From assembly GCF_051401765.1 (NCBI RefSeq), contig NC_135071.1:5744961-5808960 (forward strand): a DNA stretch of 64,000 nt. Direction: 5' to 3'. Positions 24,676 to 41,281 of this stretch are shown one piece after another; within the stretch, counting starts at the first letter, position 1, and the number at the start of each line of letters is the position of its first letter. Under the pieces are notes generated by a model. The model was not told the DNA's origin and did not search any database. It saw only the letters and a list, made by a program, of their open reading frames with translations. The DNA is from Calliopsis andreniformis (taxonomy: Eukaryota > Arthropoda > Insecta > Hymenoptera > Andrenidae). A program made the translations under genes and the position numbers.

Positions 24676-27556
24676 CATGTTTTGCACACAGCTGCAACCA
24701 CTTCATGATTGAAGGCCTTGCCTCTACAAATTCGAAGGCCCAAAATGGTTAACAGCTGTGCGCGTTCGCTGGACGACCAACTACCTGGTCGAGTGCGCCA
24801 CAATGTATTAAATTTGATGTATTAAATTGAAATACCTTAAAAGTAAGGTAGAGCATGAGATGGTCGTAACTGTCCTCTGTAAAAATTGCGACTGTACTGA
24901 TTTCACTTTGCAACGAAATTGCATTAACTTGCATTAAATTGCATTCTTGTATTAACAAAACAAATTTAACTTCACTAAAATTTTTTAAAATCAAAAAAGA
25001 TTTTGATTTTATCAAACTTAAGAGTTGCAGTATAAATGCTATACCTACTATCAAAATACGTATAAATGAAAAACCTTGTAAACTTGTAAGTGTTGTGTTT
25101 CATCATGGAAACGATGTACGCGAGGATCATTATACTGTTGTGTTCCGTTAACTCAATATTTTATTACAAACGAAACTTACAACAATATTATTACAAAACG
25201 AAAAACGTACACTTGACAACGTTCAATAGATATTCATATATAAGTCCTAGACAATTCAATGAACTGTTGCTGACGAATAGTAGTAAAAGTCTAACTCTCG
25301 AAACCAGCATTCAATATATATATACATGTTCGGTAGTTTTAAGAGTGTGGTTGTTTTGGATGTAATAGATCAAAGGATGAGACACTGAGGATAAGGTTTG
25401 AAAATGGATAAGGAATGAGTAACTGAGGACAGGGTTCACGGATGACTCATGAAAAGAACTCATGAAGGAAAGAATTTGAGTACACATTGATTATTAGTTT
25501 AGCTTTGCAGGAGATATACGATAGAGGTAGAGGAAAATTCAGAGTTGACATACAACAATACATGTACGTTAAGAGTCGGGATTTCTACTTGGTTACACAT
25601 TGACGATGCTTTGTAACTGAAAAAAATGGCCTAGAGGTGTCAAGAACGCTTATATACTTTTCTTGGAGAGTTGTTCGAAGTAGAAGAGTTGCATATTTTA
25701 ACAGCGTTACAATAAATATAGCACTATGAAATTTATCATTAGGTAACATATCAGAAATTATTAAGTTGAAATATGATTACGTTAAATACCTATATAAATA
25801 AATAGTAGCGACAAATTTATATACATATACATATTAACACATTCATATTAACACATTCATATTGACTAGAAAAAAGGGGTAAATTTTGCGAAAAGTAACT
25901 AAATCCCAACAAAAACGCAATTTTACCAACCATAATAAATTTAGACACTAGCAGCGACTGAATCAGCATTCCAGAACTGCATTTATAGCAGAGTGAGCAC
26001 AAGCTTATTCGAAACTCCCTGCACTTTCTAGATCTAGTTCTGACAGAATTAATGAGAGTGTATAAGTTACGTTTTTCTGTTGTAGGGGTTTTGTTACACT
26101 TGTTATGCAATCTCGCGGGAATTATACGAAAATTGATTTCGCGCGGGTCCCTGCCCGTGGAGTGCTGAACCACTTTGCTCACAAGTGTCGTGAGAATTTT
26201 AAAAAATCAGACAAAATTTCTAATTCAAGGCTTTTTATTTATTCTCCGAATAGATTTTTGCACAATTCTAGATCGTTCTGATCTCTTTACAAGAAAGTAC
26301 TTCGCATCTAGCCTCTCAACGCCCTACTCCTTCGTTCCTGATGCGTCATTCCCAAATCCTTCTCAAATTCTCTCGTCCAATCAGAAAAAATGTTGTTATC
26401 AGCTCTCAATTAGGGGGTTTTCCTCGGGTTGTTCCTCCGTCCTTCGCGTTTTCCTCCATCCCTTGAGAAGTACGGGTGGCACACTCTCGCATGAAAACGG
26501 CTACGCAACACATCTGGCAAAAGGTAAGTAGATGCTAACTTTCGTCCTCGAGATCGAAGAAACGGCCAAACGAAATTTATGGTTTTATAATTCTAAATGT
26601 TCTCAACCCAACTTTCTGCAATTCAGGTAACGGAAATTAACAGTAAGCGAAAACGAACATTCTAAGAGTTTCTTTTATAAACAAAACAGTTGTATGTTTA
26701 GCGAAATTTGAGAAACAGATGTTTAAGAAAACTCCAAGTTATTCAAATTCACCATGCCCAGGCTTTGCTGTTATTTTTAAAATGTCTAATGTGTACAGTT
26801 CTTAGATTTTCGTACGCCTTATTTTCTGAGTATGTCTGTTAATTATGTAAGAATAAATTCAAAAGTTAATTTCACAAACGCACGCTACATACTTAAAGAC
26901 ATTTACAACTCATTTCTTGTCCTGTCTCCCGTTTCTTGTTTTAACGTTCATACGCAATCTAATACAAAAGATTTTGAATTTCGCTCTACTTATCGAACAA
27001 CAATACCACGATGTCTTATTGCTATATTCAAGTAATAATAAACAACATAGAGAATGAATACCGCAACATATTAGATAATTCTATTCTTTTCATCAGTATT
27101 ACTTTTTTAATAAGTAATTCTCTTCTAAGTTCGTGAATAGCTTTTTGCGTTAAAAAACACACTTACTTTTTTGCTGGGATTTCCTGATTGATCTATCTAT
27201 AATGTACACATATTCTCTAAAATATCTGTGAAATCACTATTTATTACTCTGTCTCAATTTCAAATACATATACTATATAATTATTTTTATTGTTTTTATA
27301 TGTATCACATATGATATTACTAATACAATAGAATCACATAGAATCAGGATGGTAGAAAAGAACCTAATGTAGTTTATTAACACACATCTGTGTAGGTAAA
27401 ATTACAATATTGATGTCATCTTATTATTTAGAAATATGCGAGTTGCCTTCATGAATTTTTCTTCGTTTATGTTTCTTGTATTAATCACATCTACATAACA
27501 TTAAATTGATTTCCAATCATTTATGTATAAACATTGCAGATTATTTCTCAATTGGT
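24676..27556. other. Intergenic DNA before MTG1
   Basis: No recognisable coding sequence. A GC-richer patch at about 26070-26530 ends in a consensus donor (AAAAG|GTAAGT near 26521-26527). It could be a non-coding first exon of MTG1, spliced to an AG at about 27538 just before the MTG1 start. That link is inferred from two splice signals only. Confidence 0.35.
25935..26063 (+). repeat. Inverted repeat arm 2 (partner at 23497-23585)
   Basis: This is the opposite-orientation partner of the 23497-23585 repeat. The best block is 25997-26054, containing GATCTAGTTCTGACAGAATT. Outside this block similarity falls quickly and needs gaps. Confidence 0.55.
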
Positions 27557-28558
27557 ATGACGTCAACAAAGGTTATAAATCGTTTCAAAATGACCAACCT
27601 CGGAGGTAAAGTAATACCTAAATTTCGTGATACTTTTCAAGTAGTGGAGAAAGATTTACTAAGATGGTTCCCCGGTCATATGAATAAGGGTCTGAAACAA
27701 ATGCAGAAACAATTAAAAAACGTAGATTGCATAATTGAGGTTCACGATGCAAGAATTCCAATGTCTGGACACTATGCAGATTTCACCAAGACTCTGACGG
27801 GAATAAAGCCACATATTTTTGTACTAAACAAAATGGACTTAGCTGACATGAAATTTAAAAAGTCTATAGTGGCTGAATTAAACAAAAGAGAAATATCTCA
27901 TGTATTGTTCACTAATTTTAAGAAAGAAAATTGTAAGGGTATCAAGGAATTATTACCTTTAGCACAATCCCTGATAAAACAATCTAATCGCTATAACAGG
28001 TCAGAGGAGAGCTCATTTGCAATGATGATTATTGGTGTTCCAAACGTTGGTAAATCTTCACTAATCAATCGTTTAAGAAATAATAATCTTCGGAGAACTA
28101 AGGCAGTGCAAGTAGGCGGAGTTGCAGGAATCACACGATCAGTATCAACACGTGTTAAAATAGCAGAGAACCCAGATACATATGTGTTAGATACGCCTGG
28201 AATTTTAACTCCTAAAATCAATGATATACACACTGGTTTAAAATTAGCATTAGTTGGTTGTATGAATGACCATTTAGTAGGACCAGAGATGCTTTCAGAT
28301 TATTTATTATTTTGGTTGAATACACATGAAAGATTTGAATATGTAGAGAAGCTAGGCTTAAAAGAACCAAATGATAATGTATTGTATGTTCTTACATATA
28401 TTGCAGCAAAACTGAAAAACACTTTGAAGATAAAAGATAGTCAGGGAAATATTGCGATGAAACCAAATTTAAAATATGCAGCTGAACATTTTCTTAGTAT
28501 GTTTAGAAAAGGAGAATTAGGTACATATTGTTTAGATGAAGATTTGTTGAGACTATAA
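27557..28558 (+). CDS. MTG1: Mitochondrial ribosome-associated GTPase 1
   Basis: This circularly permuted GTPase of the RbgA/YlqF family helps mature the large mitoribosomal subunit at the inner membrane. It is a single exon of 333 residues (human about 334). The permuted motif order is clear: G4 LNKMD at about 91-94, then G1 GVPNVGKSSLIN at about 160-171, G2 around GIT at about 191-193, and G3 DTPG at about 212-215. The upstream signature WFPGHMNKGLKQM and the EVHDARIP segment also fit the family. I chose the first ATG at 27557; another in-frame ATG follows at 27590. A longer reading from a TTG at 27506 has no support. AATAAA occurs at 28563 and 28710. Confidence 0.93.
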   Translation: MTSTKVINRFKMTNLGGKVIPKFRDTFQVVEKDLLRWFPGHMNKGLKQMQKQLKNVDCIIEVHDARIPMSGHYADFTKTLTGIKPHIFVLNKMDLADMKFKKSIVAELNKREISHVLFTNFKKENCKGIKELLPLAQSLIKQSNRYNRSEESSFAMMIIGVPNVGKSSLINRLRNNNLRRTKAVQVGGVAGITRSVSTRVKIAENPDTYVLDTPGILTPKINDIHTGLKLALVGCMNDHLVGPEMLSDYLLFWLNTHERFEYVEKLGLKEPNDNVLYVLTYIAAKLKNTLKIKDSQGNIAMKPNLKYAAEHFLSMFRKGELGTYCLDEDLLRL

Positions 28559-28709
28559 GTAAAATAAATTTAATGCAGTACTTGCTATTATTAGACAGAA
28601 TTTGATTTTTATTTCGATTCACAATTGTATAATATTATATCAGCAATTGTGTGTTAAAGAAATGTAATTCTACAAGTGTGTGTATGTACAGATTTAGACT
28701 TGATATTTT

Positions 28710-28715
28710 AATAAA
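28710..28715 (+). terminator. Probable MTG1 polyadenylation signal
   Basis: A canonical AATAAA lies 152 nt after the MTG1 stop codon. Another at 28563 is almost directly at the stop. Their use cannot be seen from sequence alone. Confidence 0.4.
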
Positions 28716-29850
28716 AGAAGTAGATAAAGGTAAATTATTGTTCATAATGTCAGTAATCATTATTATCAGATTAGATTTAAATTTTCATTTTTGTTTTCAT
28801 TTGTAATTTTTTACCATACATCAATATATAGTCTCATAATATAATTTCCAAAGCCTATTTTTACATAAAAAGGTCAATATTTTTCTGTATCATTTTTTAT
28901 ATAATATTCTACATAAAACTAGTGTAATTGCTTCAAAATTTATGTAAAAATTCTTTGATATGAAGTTTTAAATAAAGGAAAATAGGGTTTTTTAAAAAAA
29001 GCTTCTTGAAAAATTTATATAGTACTCTCCCTGTAATAAAAGTATGTATATATATATAATTTAAATACATATTACATATCATCTGAGGTAAAAATATAAT
29101 TCAAATTAAATATACTATCTAAATTTCATCTTAAAACTTCTAATCAAGATCAATTTCTCTTAAAAAACTTTTATTCTAAAATCGAATATCTTTTCAAACA
29201 TGCGTCATAATTGAGGCGCGAAAACTTGAATATTTTATCTACAAATTTTATCTGAATTTGATTCCCGTTTAAAAGTTGAATTGGTAAAATTGTAAATCTT
29301 ATAAATTAGGAATATTAGTGAAAACATACAGATTGTATATTGTACTATATTTATATAAATTACATTCTTTTGAGGTGTGCAATATTTGTTTATAAATAAT
29401 TGTTAAAAGCTGTATTTCTCGAGTTACGAGTACAATTGAAATTATGCGTATATTACTTCATTACATATTGAAATATTTGCTCTTATAAGAGAAAGTTACT
29501 TGATATTAAAAAGTGTACAATTATTAGGGGAAAAATATATTTATTAATAGAATATTATTTTTAGTTTAACGCTTTTAAAATCGTATACTGTAAATCTTTA
29601 TTAGGATACCGCTAGCTCCCCTCCATATGTATTGAAAGTCCAGTTACATTTACTGGACTTCTTTACTTTCTAACAGAGTAGACTGGTCGTCATCTTTAAC
29701 TCTTTAAATTAATTCGGACCTATGCTTTTTCATAAAACGAATGCAATTGAATTCACACATTTTATTATACAATTTATAAATTAATGTGCGATTTCTAGAA
29801 GTATCAAACAAATTAATAAAATCAATTAATGAATCAATATTGTAGAGAGA
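28716..29850. other. MTG1-PTPMT1 intergenic region
   Basis: AT-rich DNA with no gene. A short perfect hairpin, AAGTCCAGT and ACTGGACTT with a 7-nt loop, sits near 29635, about 200 bp upstream of PTPMT1. Confidence 0.5.
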
Positions 29851-30831
29851 ATGTTTGCGAGATTGACATTTTATCCTACGTTATTGTATAACGTTTTAAT
29901 GGAGAAAGTCTCGTCGAGAAACTGGTACGATAGAATTGACGAGGTTGTTATACTAGGCGCTCTACCATTTCGAAAAATGACTAAACAGGTAAACAAATAA
30001 CATACACGGTAAAATTAATAATAACGACTTTAAAAATTCTACAATTATATCTTATGTACTCTATAAATATATCGAAAAAAATATACTTGCTTCACAAATA
30101 AATTATTTAAAATTTTAGCTAATAGCTGAAGAAAATGTTAAGGGTGTAATTTCAATGAATGAAGATTACGAATTACGTTTATTTTCTAACACTGAAAGGG
30201 TATGTTCATTATGTGCTGCTATAATTATCATATAAGACATTGTTTTAAGTAGAATACATTTTTCTTTTTCAAAAAGAGTATCCACATGTGTGATACTTAT
30301 GCACAATGTACAATTTTTTAGGAATGGCAAATGAATAATGTGGAGTTCTTACAGTTGTCAACTACAGATATTTTCCAATCACCTTCTCAACAAAAATTAG
30401 AATACGGCGTAAATTTTATTAATAAGTTTCGTTACGCGCAAACAAAATTAAATAATTCTGACGTTACTTGTAAAACTTCTAATCATTCCGGAAGTGTTTA
30501 TGTTCATTGTAAAGCAGGAAGGACACGCAGTGCGACATTGGTTGGATGTTACTTAATGATGGTTAGATAATTGAAAATATTTCTTAAAGATTATTGTTGT
30601 CTTTGTAATTATAATTACAGTTGTTGGAAAAATGTAAATGAAAACTCTACATTGAATTTAATTAATTTCTACTTAAAGTTTATTTCTTTTTTTTAGAAAA
30701 ATCAATGGACTCCAGAGCAAGCAGTAGCATACATGAAGACAAAAAGGCAACATATATTATTGCACACAGCACAATGGAATGCACTAAATATTTTTTATAA
30801 AAATAATATAGAAAATAAGGGAATTAAGTAA
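29851..30831 (+). CDS. PTPMT1: Phosphatidylglycerophosphatase and protein-tyrosine phosphatase 1
   Basis: This mitochondrial inner-membrane dual-specificity phosphatase dephosphorylates phosphatidylglycerophosphate in cardiolipin synthesis. Exons: 29851-29988, 30119-30199, 30322-30561, 30697-30831. All are in phase 0, giving 197 residues (human 201). The active site [12 protein letters not shown] fits C-x5-R, with Cys136 as nucleophile and Arg142. Asp89 in STTD is the likely general acid. Upstream signatures are [16 protein letters not shown] and [14 protein letters not shown], both typical of the family. The N-terminus [16 protein letters not shown] is hydrophobic with one Arg and can serve in targeting. 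The gene follows MTG1 on the same strand and is convergent with AARS2. Confidence 0.93.
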
Positions 30832-31799
30832 ATAAACAATTATAATTGTACTAGGTCAAAATTGTTTTATATTTCTGTAAGAATATATAAAATATAATAT
30901 TTTAAGTGTAATATTATTATTTTTATTATTCTTTACCTTATGACAAGATGAAGAAACATGTGCTTTGATAATAATTACTGCAATTTGTTTTTATTAAAGT
31001 TTATTTTTTAATTTAATTTACAAACTTTCATAAATTACTAAGTTACCTAAAAATTTGTCTATATTTATAAATACAATATTTTTAGAATAGTCAAATGAGT
31101 TTGTTTAGAGGGAACTCTAATAATAAATATAATTTTCTACATTATATAATAATTTTATTGATTCTTTTATTGACAGGAATATACATTCCTATTTTCCTTC
31201 TACAGTTTTCCCAACATTTTCTGAAATACAGAATATATCATGATGTAAAATCTTCAAAATCGTTAGATTGAGTTCATATTTGACACCATTATATCAACAA
31301 TATTGCACTAATTTGTTGCAATCGTTATTGGGAAAACATGAAAACTATTCAAATTTTAATTTTTTTCAGGTAGCAACGTTTTTTCTTTGTTTAGACATCG
31401 AGCGACCCTGAACTGGCGTCTTTAATCTCCCTCCTCATCTCTTTTCCTTCGACTCGAATGAAGTTTGTAGAATTTCTGCAATTAAATTGTATCACAGATT
31501 TAGTAACTCTGAATGAACTGCAATATCGAAATTAGCAAAGCATTACTGTAATAGCTTGTACAAAAATATAAGTACTGAAGAAAATCGAAAAGATAAAGTA
31601 CACTTTCCATTTAGTTGAAAATTTAACTTATTAACATTTTTGATGTGTTGTACCCTATATGATAGCTCACAGGACGGATGTGGTATCAAGCATACATATG
31701 TGAGTTTGGCAGCAATTAATGGACTAAAATCCACCGGGTGATTTTCAATAAGTTCATTTATTGAATAGTCAAATTGCTAGTGATCATTCCAATGTGCAC
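30832..31799. other. PTPMT1 3' region, no gene
   Basis: AATAAA overlaps the end of PTPMT1 near 30831. A minus-strand scan for further C-terminal exons of AARS2 found splice-acceptor-like sites but no sequence resembling the synthetase C-terminal domain. Confidence 0.5.
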
Positions 31800-32636
31800 T
31801 GTTACGTCCCGGCCACGTTGCCGGAGACAAATAACAGTACAATATACAAGGTTTAGACTACTATGTCTTCCTCAGGATCGTCGGAGTATTCATGATTAGG
31901 AATTAGTTGGAGTGGTCGTCACTTAAGTACATGCGTATAAGGGTACAGATAGTTAATTTAATTATACATATCTCTTTTCGGAGATGGTGTAGATACGTTA
32001 TCATAATTATATCTCTTTTCGTTTACAAAATATAGTTTAAGTTATCCGATATCTCTTTTCGGAGATACAAAATATAGTTTACAATACTTGACAATGTTTG
32101 ATTACCTTAAAACTAGCTTATGAGCAAGAATGATCTTAATGGCTCGGCGTTAGGAGAATTACAAAGATGTCTCTTTTTCTCGTTCCACAGTTTTCACATC
32201 GCGTGAGGCATTAACTAACATCCGTACTCTCGACGGGCTTAGTACTCGATACTTGAGTTCGAAAAACAACCAAAGGCAAAAGTTACAACAATTCATAGAT
32301 GATTTGATTGGAATTTATCTGAATGGTGGGGCCATTCTGTAATTGCGAAGCTATTATCTACAATTTTAATTAATTTGGAAAATGATAGTTTTGGTGTCCT
32401 TAAGTAAAGTACCAGCGAGGGCATAGTCTAGTCTCCCTACGTCTTCGTAAACTATTTATTCTATAAAACGCGAAATGTTCACTAAGTCAGTCATCAACGC
32501 ACATTTGACACCTGCACGGTGAGTGAACTGCTGATTTTGCCAAAATACTAAGTTGCAGGGACACTCGGATTCGGAGCAACGCTCGTGTCAAAATGTTATG
32601 CGAAATTATAATGTCATAATTAACCGGAACGTAACA
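31800..32636. mobile_element. Probable solo LTR of a retrotransposon
   Basis: The 837-bp segment starts TGTTACGTCCCGG and ends CCGGAACGTAACA. These are 13-bp imperfect inverted termini (one mismatch) beginning TG and ending CA, as in LTRs. The flanking tetranucleotides GCAC and GTAC differ by one base and could be a decayed target duplication. Inside, the word TATCTCTTTTCG occurs three times (near 31969, 32009 and 32050). No gag or pol reading frame is next to it, so a solo LTR left by recombination fits best. Confidence 0.6.
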
Positions 32637-32732
32637 GTACTCTTCGAAGATCCGATTACGAATCTCCACTTCCAATGAATACAGTGGTTTTCTTAATTAT
32701 ACTAAGGTAAGGTGATCACATATTACTATATA

Positions 32733-33114
32733 GAGTGTTCGTCAGCTGACGTCAAAAATGTTAAGAGATGATTTTACATGACAAAATAAGACAATAATAA
32801 AAAATGACAGAATTACATTTAAAGCTTCATTTCAAAGTTATTAATTATTGAAAAAATGTCTAAAATACGCGTGAGATGTATTTGACTTGGATATTATTCT
32901 ACTGTCGACGTGCACTAGCAAGGACAGATATGACAAAATCAGTAGAATAAGTTCCAAGTCAGCCACATTTCGTGCAAATTTTAAGCATTTTTTCAACCAT
33001 TAATAATTCTGAAACGAGGTCACAAACGCAATTTTATCATTTTTGATTTTCATCTTATTTTACCATGTAGAATTGCCCCTTAACATTTCTGGCACCTATT
33101 TGTCAAACAGCCTG
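32733..33114. mobile_element. TA-flanked MITE downstream of AARS2 (family A, copy 2)
   Basis: The reverse complement of this segment aligns end to end with 13776-14167, including TTGGAACTTATT, CTAGTGCA and GACAGTAGAATAA in the same order. The ends read GAGTGTTCGTCAG and, reverse complemented, CAGGCTGTTTGACAAATAGG. TA flanks both sides. It ends 5 nt from the AARS2 stop codon. Confidence 0.75.
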
Positions 33115-33119
33115 TACAT

Positions 33120-37137
<4,018 letters not shown>

Positions 37138-39129
37138 TTTCCTGTTAATTGTTGTTAATGTCTATAAAAATAATAAAATAACAATCAGCGAAGTAAAACA
37201 ACCTAAGCCCTATACTTTTATTTTTGAAACACCATTGTTGATTTGTATCTTGTTGTAATCTCATTCTTTAAGAAAATTTGTTAAATTTGCTTTGCTTCTA
37301 TCAAAAAAATAAATGCTATCTTATAAATTCTTATTAAAACATAAACATTTGAAAATGTGACTTATGTCGTTCAGCCTTATAGCCATATATACCTTTGTTA
37401 ATATTTAAACAATTTTATATTTATTAGATACGTGTACTTGAAACATAATTTTATGAGATTTTTCGTAAGTTAACTTATAACCTATATGTATTCCTATATA
37501 TTACGCTTTACCATAATTAAATACAAGTACAATCTAACAAATATGCATATAATTGCAATTTTCGAATAATTATATTTTCATAAAATACATGACTAAAGTA
37601 AATACCAGAAGTAACACTCTAAAATTAAAGAGAAATGAAATTATAAAACACTTCTACGAAATGTCTATTCGGCAATAATAAGTAAATTTAGACAATAATC
37701 AGCAAACTGTGAAATAATTCAAATATAAACAGATTATACGTACATTTATTTTATATTTCGTTAAAAAATTACAGATTATTGTATGTACATAATAGGATTT
37801 TCAAATTTCCCACTTTAATGCGTGTAGAGATACTCGTCATCGAACATATACTGATCATCGATTCGACTAATCACAAATTTAAAAGTGCATATCTAAGAAT
37901 AGCGTGGTTACAACAGTCATTTCTGTAACATATAAAAGAATGAAAGTTTCAAGGAAGTATTAAAGTCAAGTTAAAATAAATTTTTAGTTAGAATCTTGTA
38001 TTTTAATTATCCAAGTATGATTAAAAAATTGGGTATAAAATGCTTTTATATGCTGCATTCTGAAATTAGCTGACAGCGCTGAAAGTGCAGCAAATGCGTT
38101 CCAAAGTTCAAAGTAGCGTGCTGATTTTACTGAACTATCACTATTTTGTACTACCTTTTCACATAAATCGATCCTAGGGAACTGCTCATTTCCGGCTGTT
38201 TTTGCTGATCTGTAAGAGGTGGTGTGGCTCGGTAATGCATATGGCGGTTGCTACATGAGAGCTGTTTCTATTTACCTACGCTAACGTATAGCGTAGAGTT
38301 TCACATTATCCCATTATCCGTCTACTTGACGTAACGACAGAATCGTGTGAGCCCTAATACATAGCTCTTTGCTTTGTTATGAGCTTTTGTGAAAGTTTTT
38401 CATTATTCAATTCTTGTTATTAGAATTAATAACACATTAACTATTAATTATTAATAACATATTTTCGTTAGTAACTCTATGTTCGTTTCGTTTTCATTGT
38501 ATTCATCATCAAATGAAGCTACTAATTCTATTACTAAGCTGCAAATTGTTGCCACAGTTATTGAAAATAATATAAATACAGCTCTTAACTCGCGCTACAG
38601 TTTGAAATTTGAACCTGCTGAAAATTTTAATTATTTTCGTTCTGAATTACAATCCTGCTGTCAGTACTGTAACTACAGAATGTAGTAAAATAAACTGTGC
38701 TTATACCCTAAGTTTATGCTTCGTCCCTATATTTTTACGTCCATATCCATGGTCGCACTATATAACTTTCCGTTGGTTAAAATTCATAATTGTATTAAGC
38801 TAAAGACAGTCACTAATAAGGCTCAAATAATTGCTCTTCAATCATCCGTTTTAACTGCTCACCTTTCGTTTTTAAGAAATTTTCAAACAACATTTATGCT
38901 ACGCTAGGAATTTTTAGTTCTAAAAATATAGTACTTAATACAAAATAATAATTCAGTAGCAATAGTTTGGTTAAATTCCTTAGTAAACAATATGATAACC
39001 TTTACAGATTTTAATGTTTTAATTTAGAAAATTAAACGACAATCTGTTACAGAATTATTATAGAATTTAATCACTAGATTAGGCATCGCAAAACTCCTAT
39101 TCATGCAAACCTGCCTTGAATGCAAGTGA
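37138..39129. other. Region upstream of AARS2
   Basis: No supported gene. A GC-richer patch lies at about 38160-38350. Overlapping short open frames at 38479-38907 show no family features. Confidence 0.45.
37881..38047 (+). repeat. Dispersed repeat, copy 1
   Basis: This is a direct repeat of 43371-43535 over about 165 bp at roughly 80% identity. Both share ATCTAAGAA, TTTCTGTAACA, GAATGAAAGTTT and AGTCAAGTTAAAATAA in order. Similarity stops sharply at both ends. No inverted ends are seen, so the class is unknown. Confidence 0.65.
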
Positions 39130-39314
39130 ATCTAGGAACTTTGTCGTTAAACGAACCAAGAGTGGCAATACCAGCTCACAACTTATTGCTTTGCGTCAAA
39201 AGTGTTCAAGGTGGAAATCATTGACGCCATTTCGTTTCTCGTTTCGCTCTTAGCGTCACGAAAGTTTTGTCTCTTTTAATTTAATTTCATTTCGCCAAAA
39301 CGTCGCAGCCACAT
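39130..39314 (+). other. Possible distant 5' non-coding exon
   Basis: This CpG-richer patch ends in a perfect donor (CCACAT|GTAAGT). The next plus-strand gene, the RRM gene at 50252, has a splice acceptor directly before its start codon and so needs an upstream non-coding exon. This is one candidate, about 11 kb away. The link is speculative. Confidence 0.2.
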
Positions 39315-41137
39315 GTAAGTAGCAACATAATTTCGAACTAAATTGTATATCGGGTTAAGAAAGCTAAGCGAAATATTCAATCCCAATCTCGAAGAGAGTC
39401 ACATATCGTCAGTTACCAGGGCACGCCAAGGGCCGGTTGTTTTTGCATATCCCTTTCCGATATTTTCCTCGTATTATAATTTTTGTTCTTCGAACTTCGA
39501 TCGAGAATGGATTATTTTTTACACATTGATAATAATTGTATGGGATTAGAGGAGAAAATTTTGTTTTTAACTGATAGAGGAATATAACTTCCATGGCCTT
39601 GAAAAGAATGCAAGCGTCGTTAACGTTCGGTCGGAACGAAATGGTGCAAATGTTTTAGACATCTTTATTTCTTTCTAATACATGTACATTATTAATCTGT
39701 AATTTTTTCAGGTCTAATGTAGTAATATCGTGAAATTATTAATATTTTTCGTAATTAGGAACTTAATATATTGTCTTATTTAAAGTATTTCTTAGATAAC
39801 AAGAAATGGACGAAGTTGTGTGCTTAATAATCATGCTTGAGTAAATTTGTTTTAAGTAGAAATAGAAAATAGAATTTTAAAGTAATGAGCCATTTCAATT
39901 ACTTTATTATCTTTATTTTGTAAATATTTTGTTTTCATTAATGCTCGAGTCTCTGGGCAATGTTCATGAAATGTATAGTTTCTTTATTCCAAGAAATTTT
40001 GAGAAAATACACATTTCCAATGTTATATTTCTCTTCAATCATTTATCTGAAAAATACAAAGTTTCAACACAGTATAAGAATTTCACATGTGTCTGATTTG
40101 TTTCTCAATGGTTGCTTAGGATGCTTTTAGTTTTAATTCATTTACAGTTCTATAATTGTGTAAAATTGAGCGTTTATAAGTCTTGAGTTCATTAACAATA
40201 TACTTAACAAAAGAAAAACAATTTCTTTACAACATGAAATTAATCCAACTTTGTTCAAATTCTGTTAATAAGATTACAAATTATTTTACAAAATATTTTT
40301 TAGTAGTAAATTTTAAATAGAAATAATAACAATATATAGAAATTAGCACATAAAATTTATTATTTCAGTATATAAAATAATTGCATAAATAAGGGTATCC
40401 TAATAATCATTATATATATGAAAGGGCGTGTAATTCTACATAAAAAAATAAGAAGAAATGTAAAATAAAATTTTTTTCATATGAGTGAAAATTTTGTTTT
40501 TGGAGAAAGCTGACTTTAAATATTTATATTCTTTAGATACACGTGCATTTCACCGTGTTGTAGTTGAACGATTCTCAGTACTGACCACTATCTTTTTTTT
40601 CCTTTGTGTACAATTATGTTGACACGACTTTGTATTTTCGCAATACAGTTCCATGATTTGCCTTACTGTATTTCAGCTTTTAACTAGCAATTTGAATATC
40701 TATAAAACGATATTCATATTGGTGTCTCCCGATGAACACATGATTCCAAGAGAACGAACTCTCATGAAATGAGACTTCTTTTGGTTATTTTGCAATTACG
40801 AATTCGCGAGGATATAGAAAAAGAGATCGTTGAAAGTGCGTTGTATACTTCTTGAATAAGTTCGAGGAACCTTCCTTTATTGTATCGTATTAGTAAATCG
40901 ACAGTTCATCACAAACATTGCATGATAAAATGAAATCCATCCTTATCACACACCAAAAGTGTAATTTCCTCATGATTTTACTCCGCGAATGGCTTTCTGC
41001 CACTAGTTGCTCGAACAATACCACGATGGTTCACGTTTTATCGCGTATTTTGTCCGATGAAGCGTATTTTACATGTGACGGAATTTCCTACATAGACAAT
41101 ATTCATTGGTAGTCATAAAAATCCAAGTACACACGGA
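39315..41137. other. AT-rich intergenic or intronic DNA
   Basis: No coding sequence, RNA gene or repeat with a partner was recognised. Confidence 0.45.
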
Positions 41138-41281
41138 TTTCTCTTTACATAGTGGATCTATACTGTGTACAAAAATCACGTAAAGAAACTTATATAAAAT
41201 TTATTTGCAAGTTATAAAGTGGCAAATTACAACTTGTAAATCAATTTTTACACTGTACAGATCCACTGTGTAAAAAGAGAT
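41138..41281. mobile_element. Short palindromic repeat, copy 2
   Basis: The ends are inverted: TCTCTTTACATAGTGGATC on the left and, reverse complemented, TCTCTTTTTACACAGTGGATC on the right. The centre is also self-complementary. It is related to 8264-8388. At about 144 bp with no coding content, it fits a foldback-type MITE. Confidence 0.6.

Noticed and set aside
24749..25054. Minus-strand frame of 101 codons
   Set aside because: Composition is AT-driven, with no domain and no flanking splice signals that make sense.
26175..26531. Plus-strand frame of 118 codons
   Set aside because: Ser/Phe-rich, with no family match. The patch is better explained as a possible non-coding first exon ending at a donor near 26521.
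27506..27556. N-terminal extension of MTG1 from a TTG codon
   Set aside because: It needs a non-ATG start and adds residues unlike the family. The ATG at 27557 gives the expected length.
38479..38907. Three overlapping plus-strand frames
   Set aside because: None starts in good context or resembles a protein family. They shift frame without splice signals.
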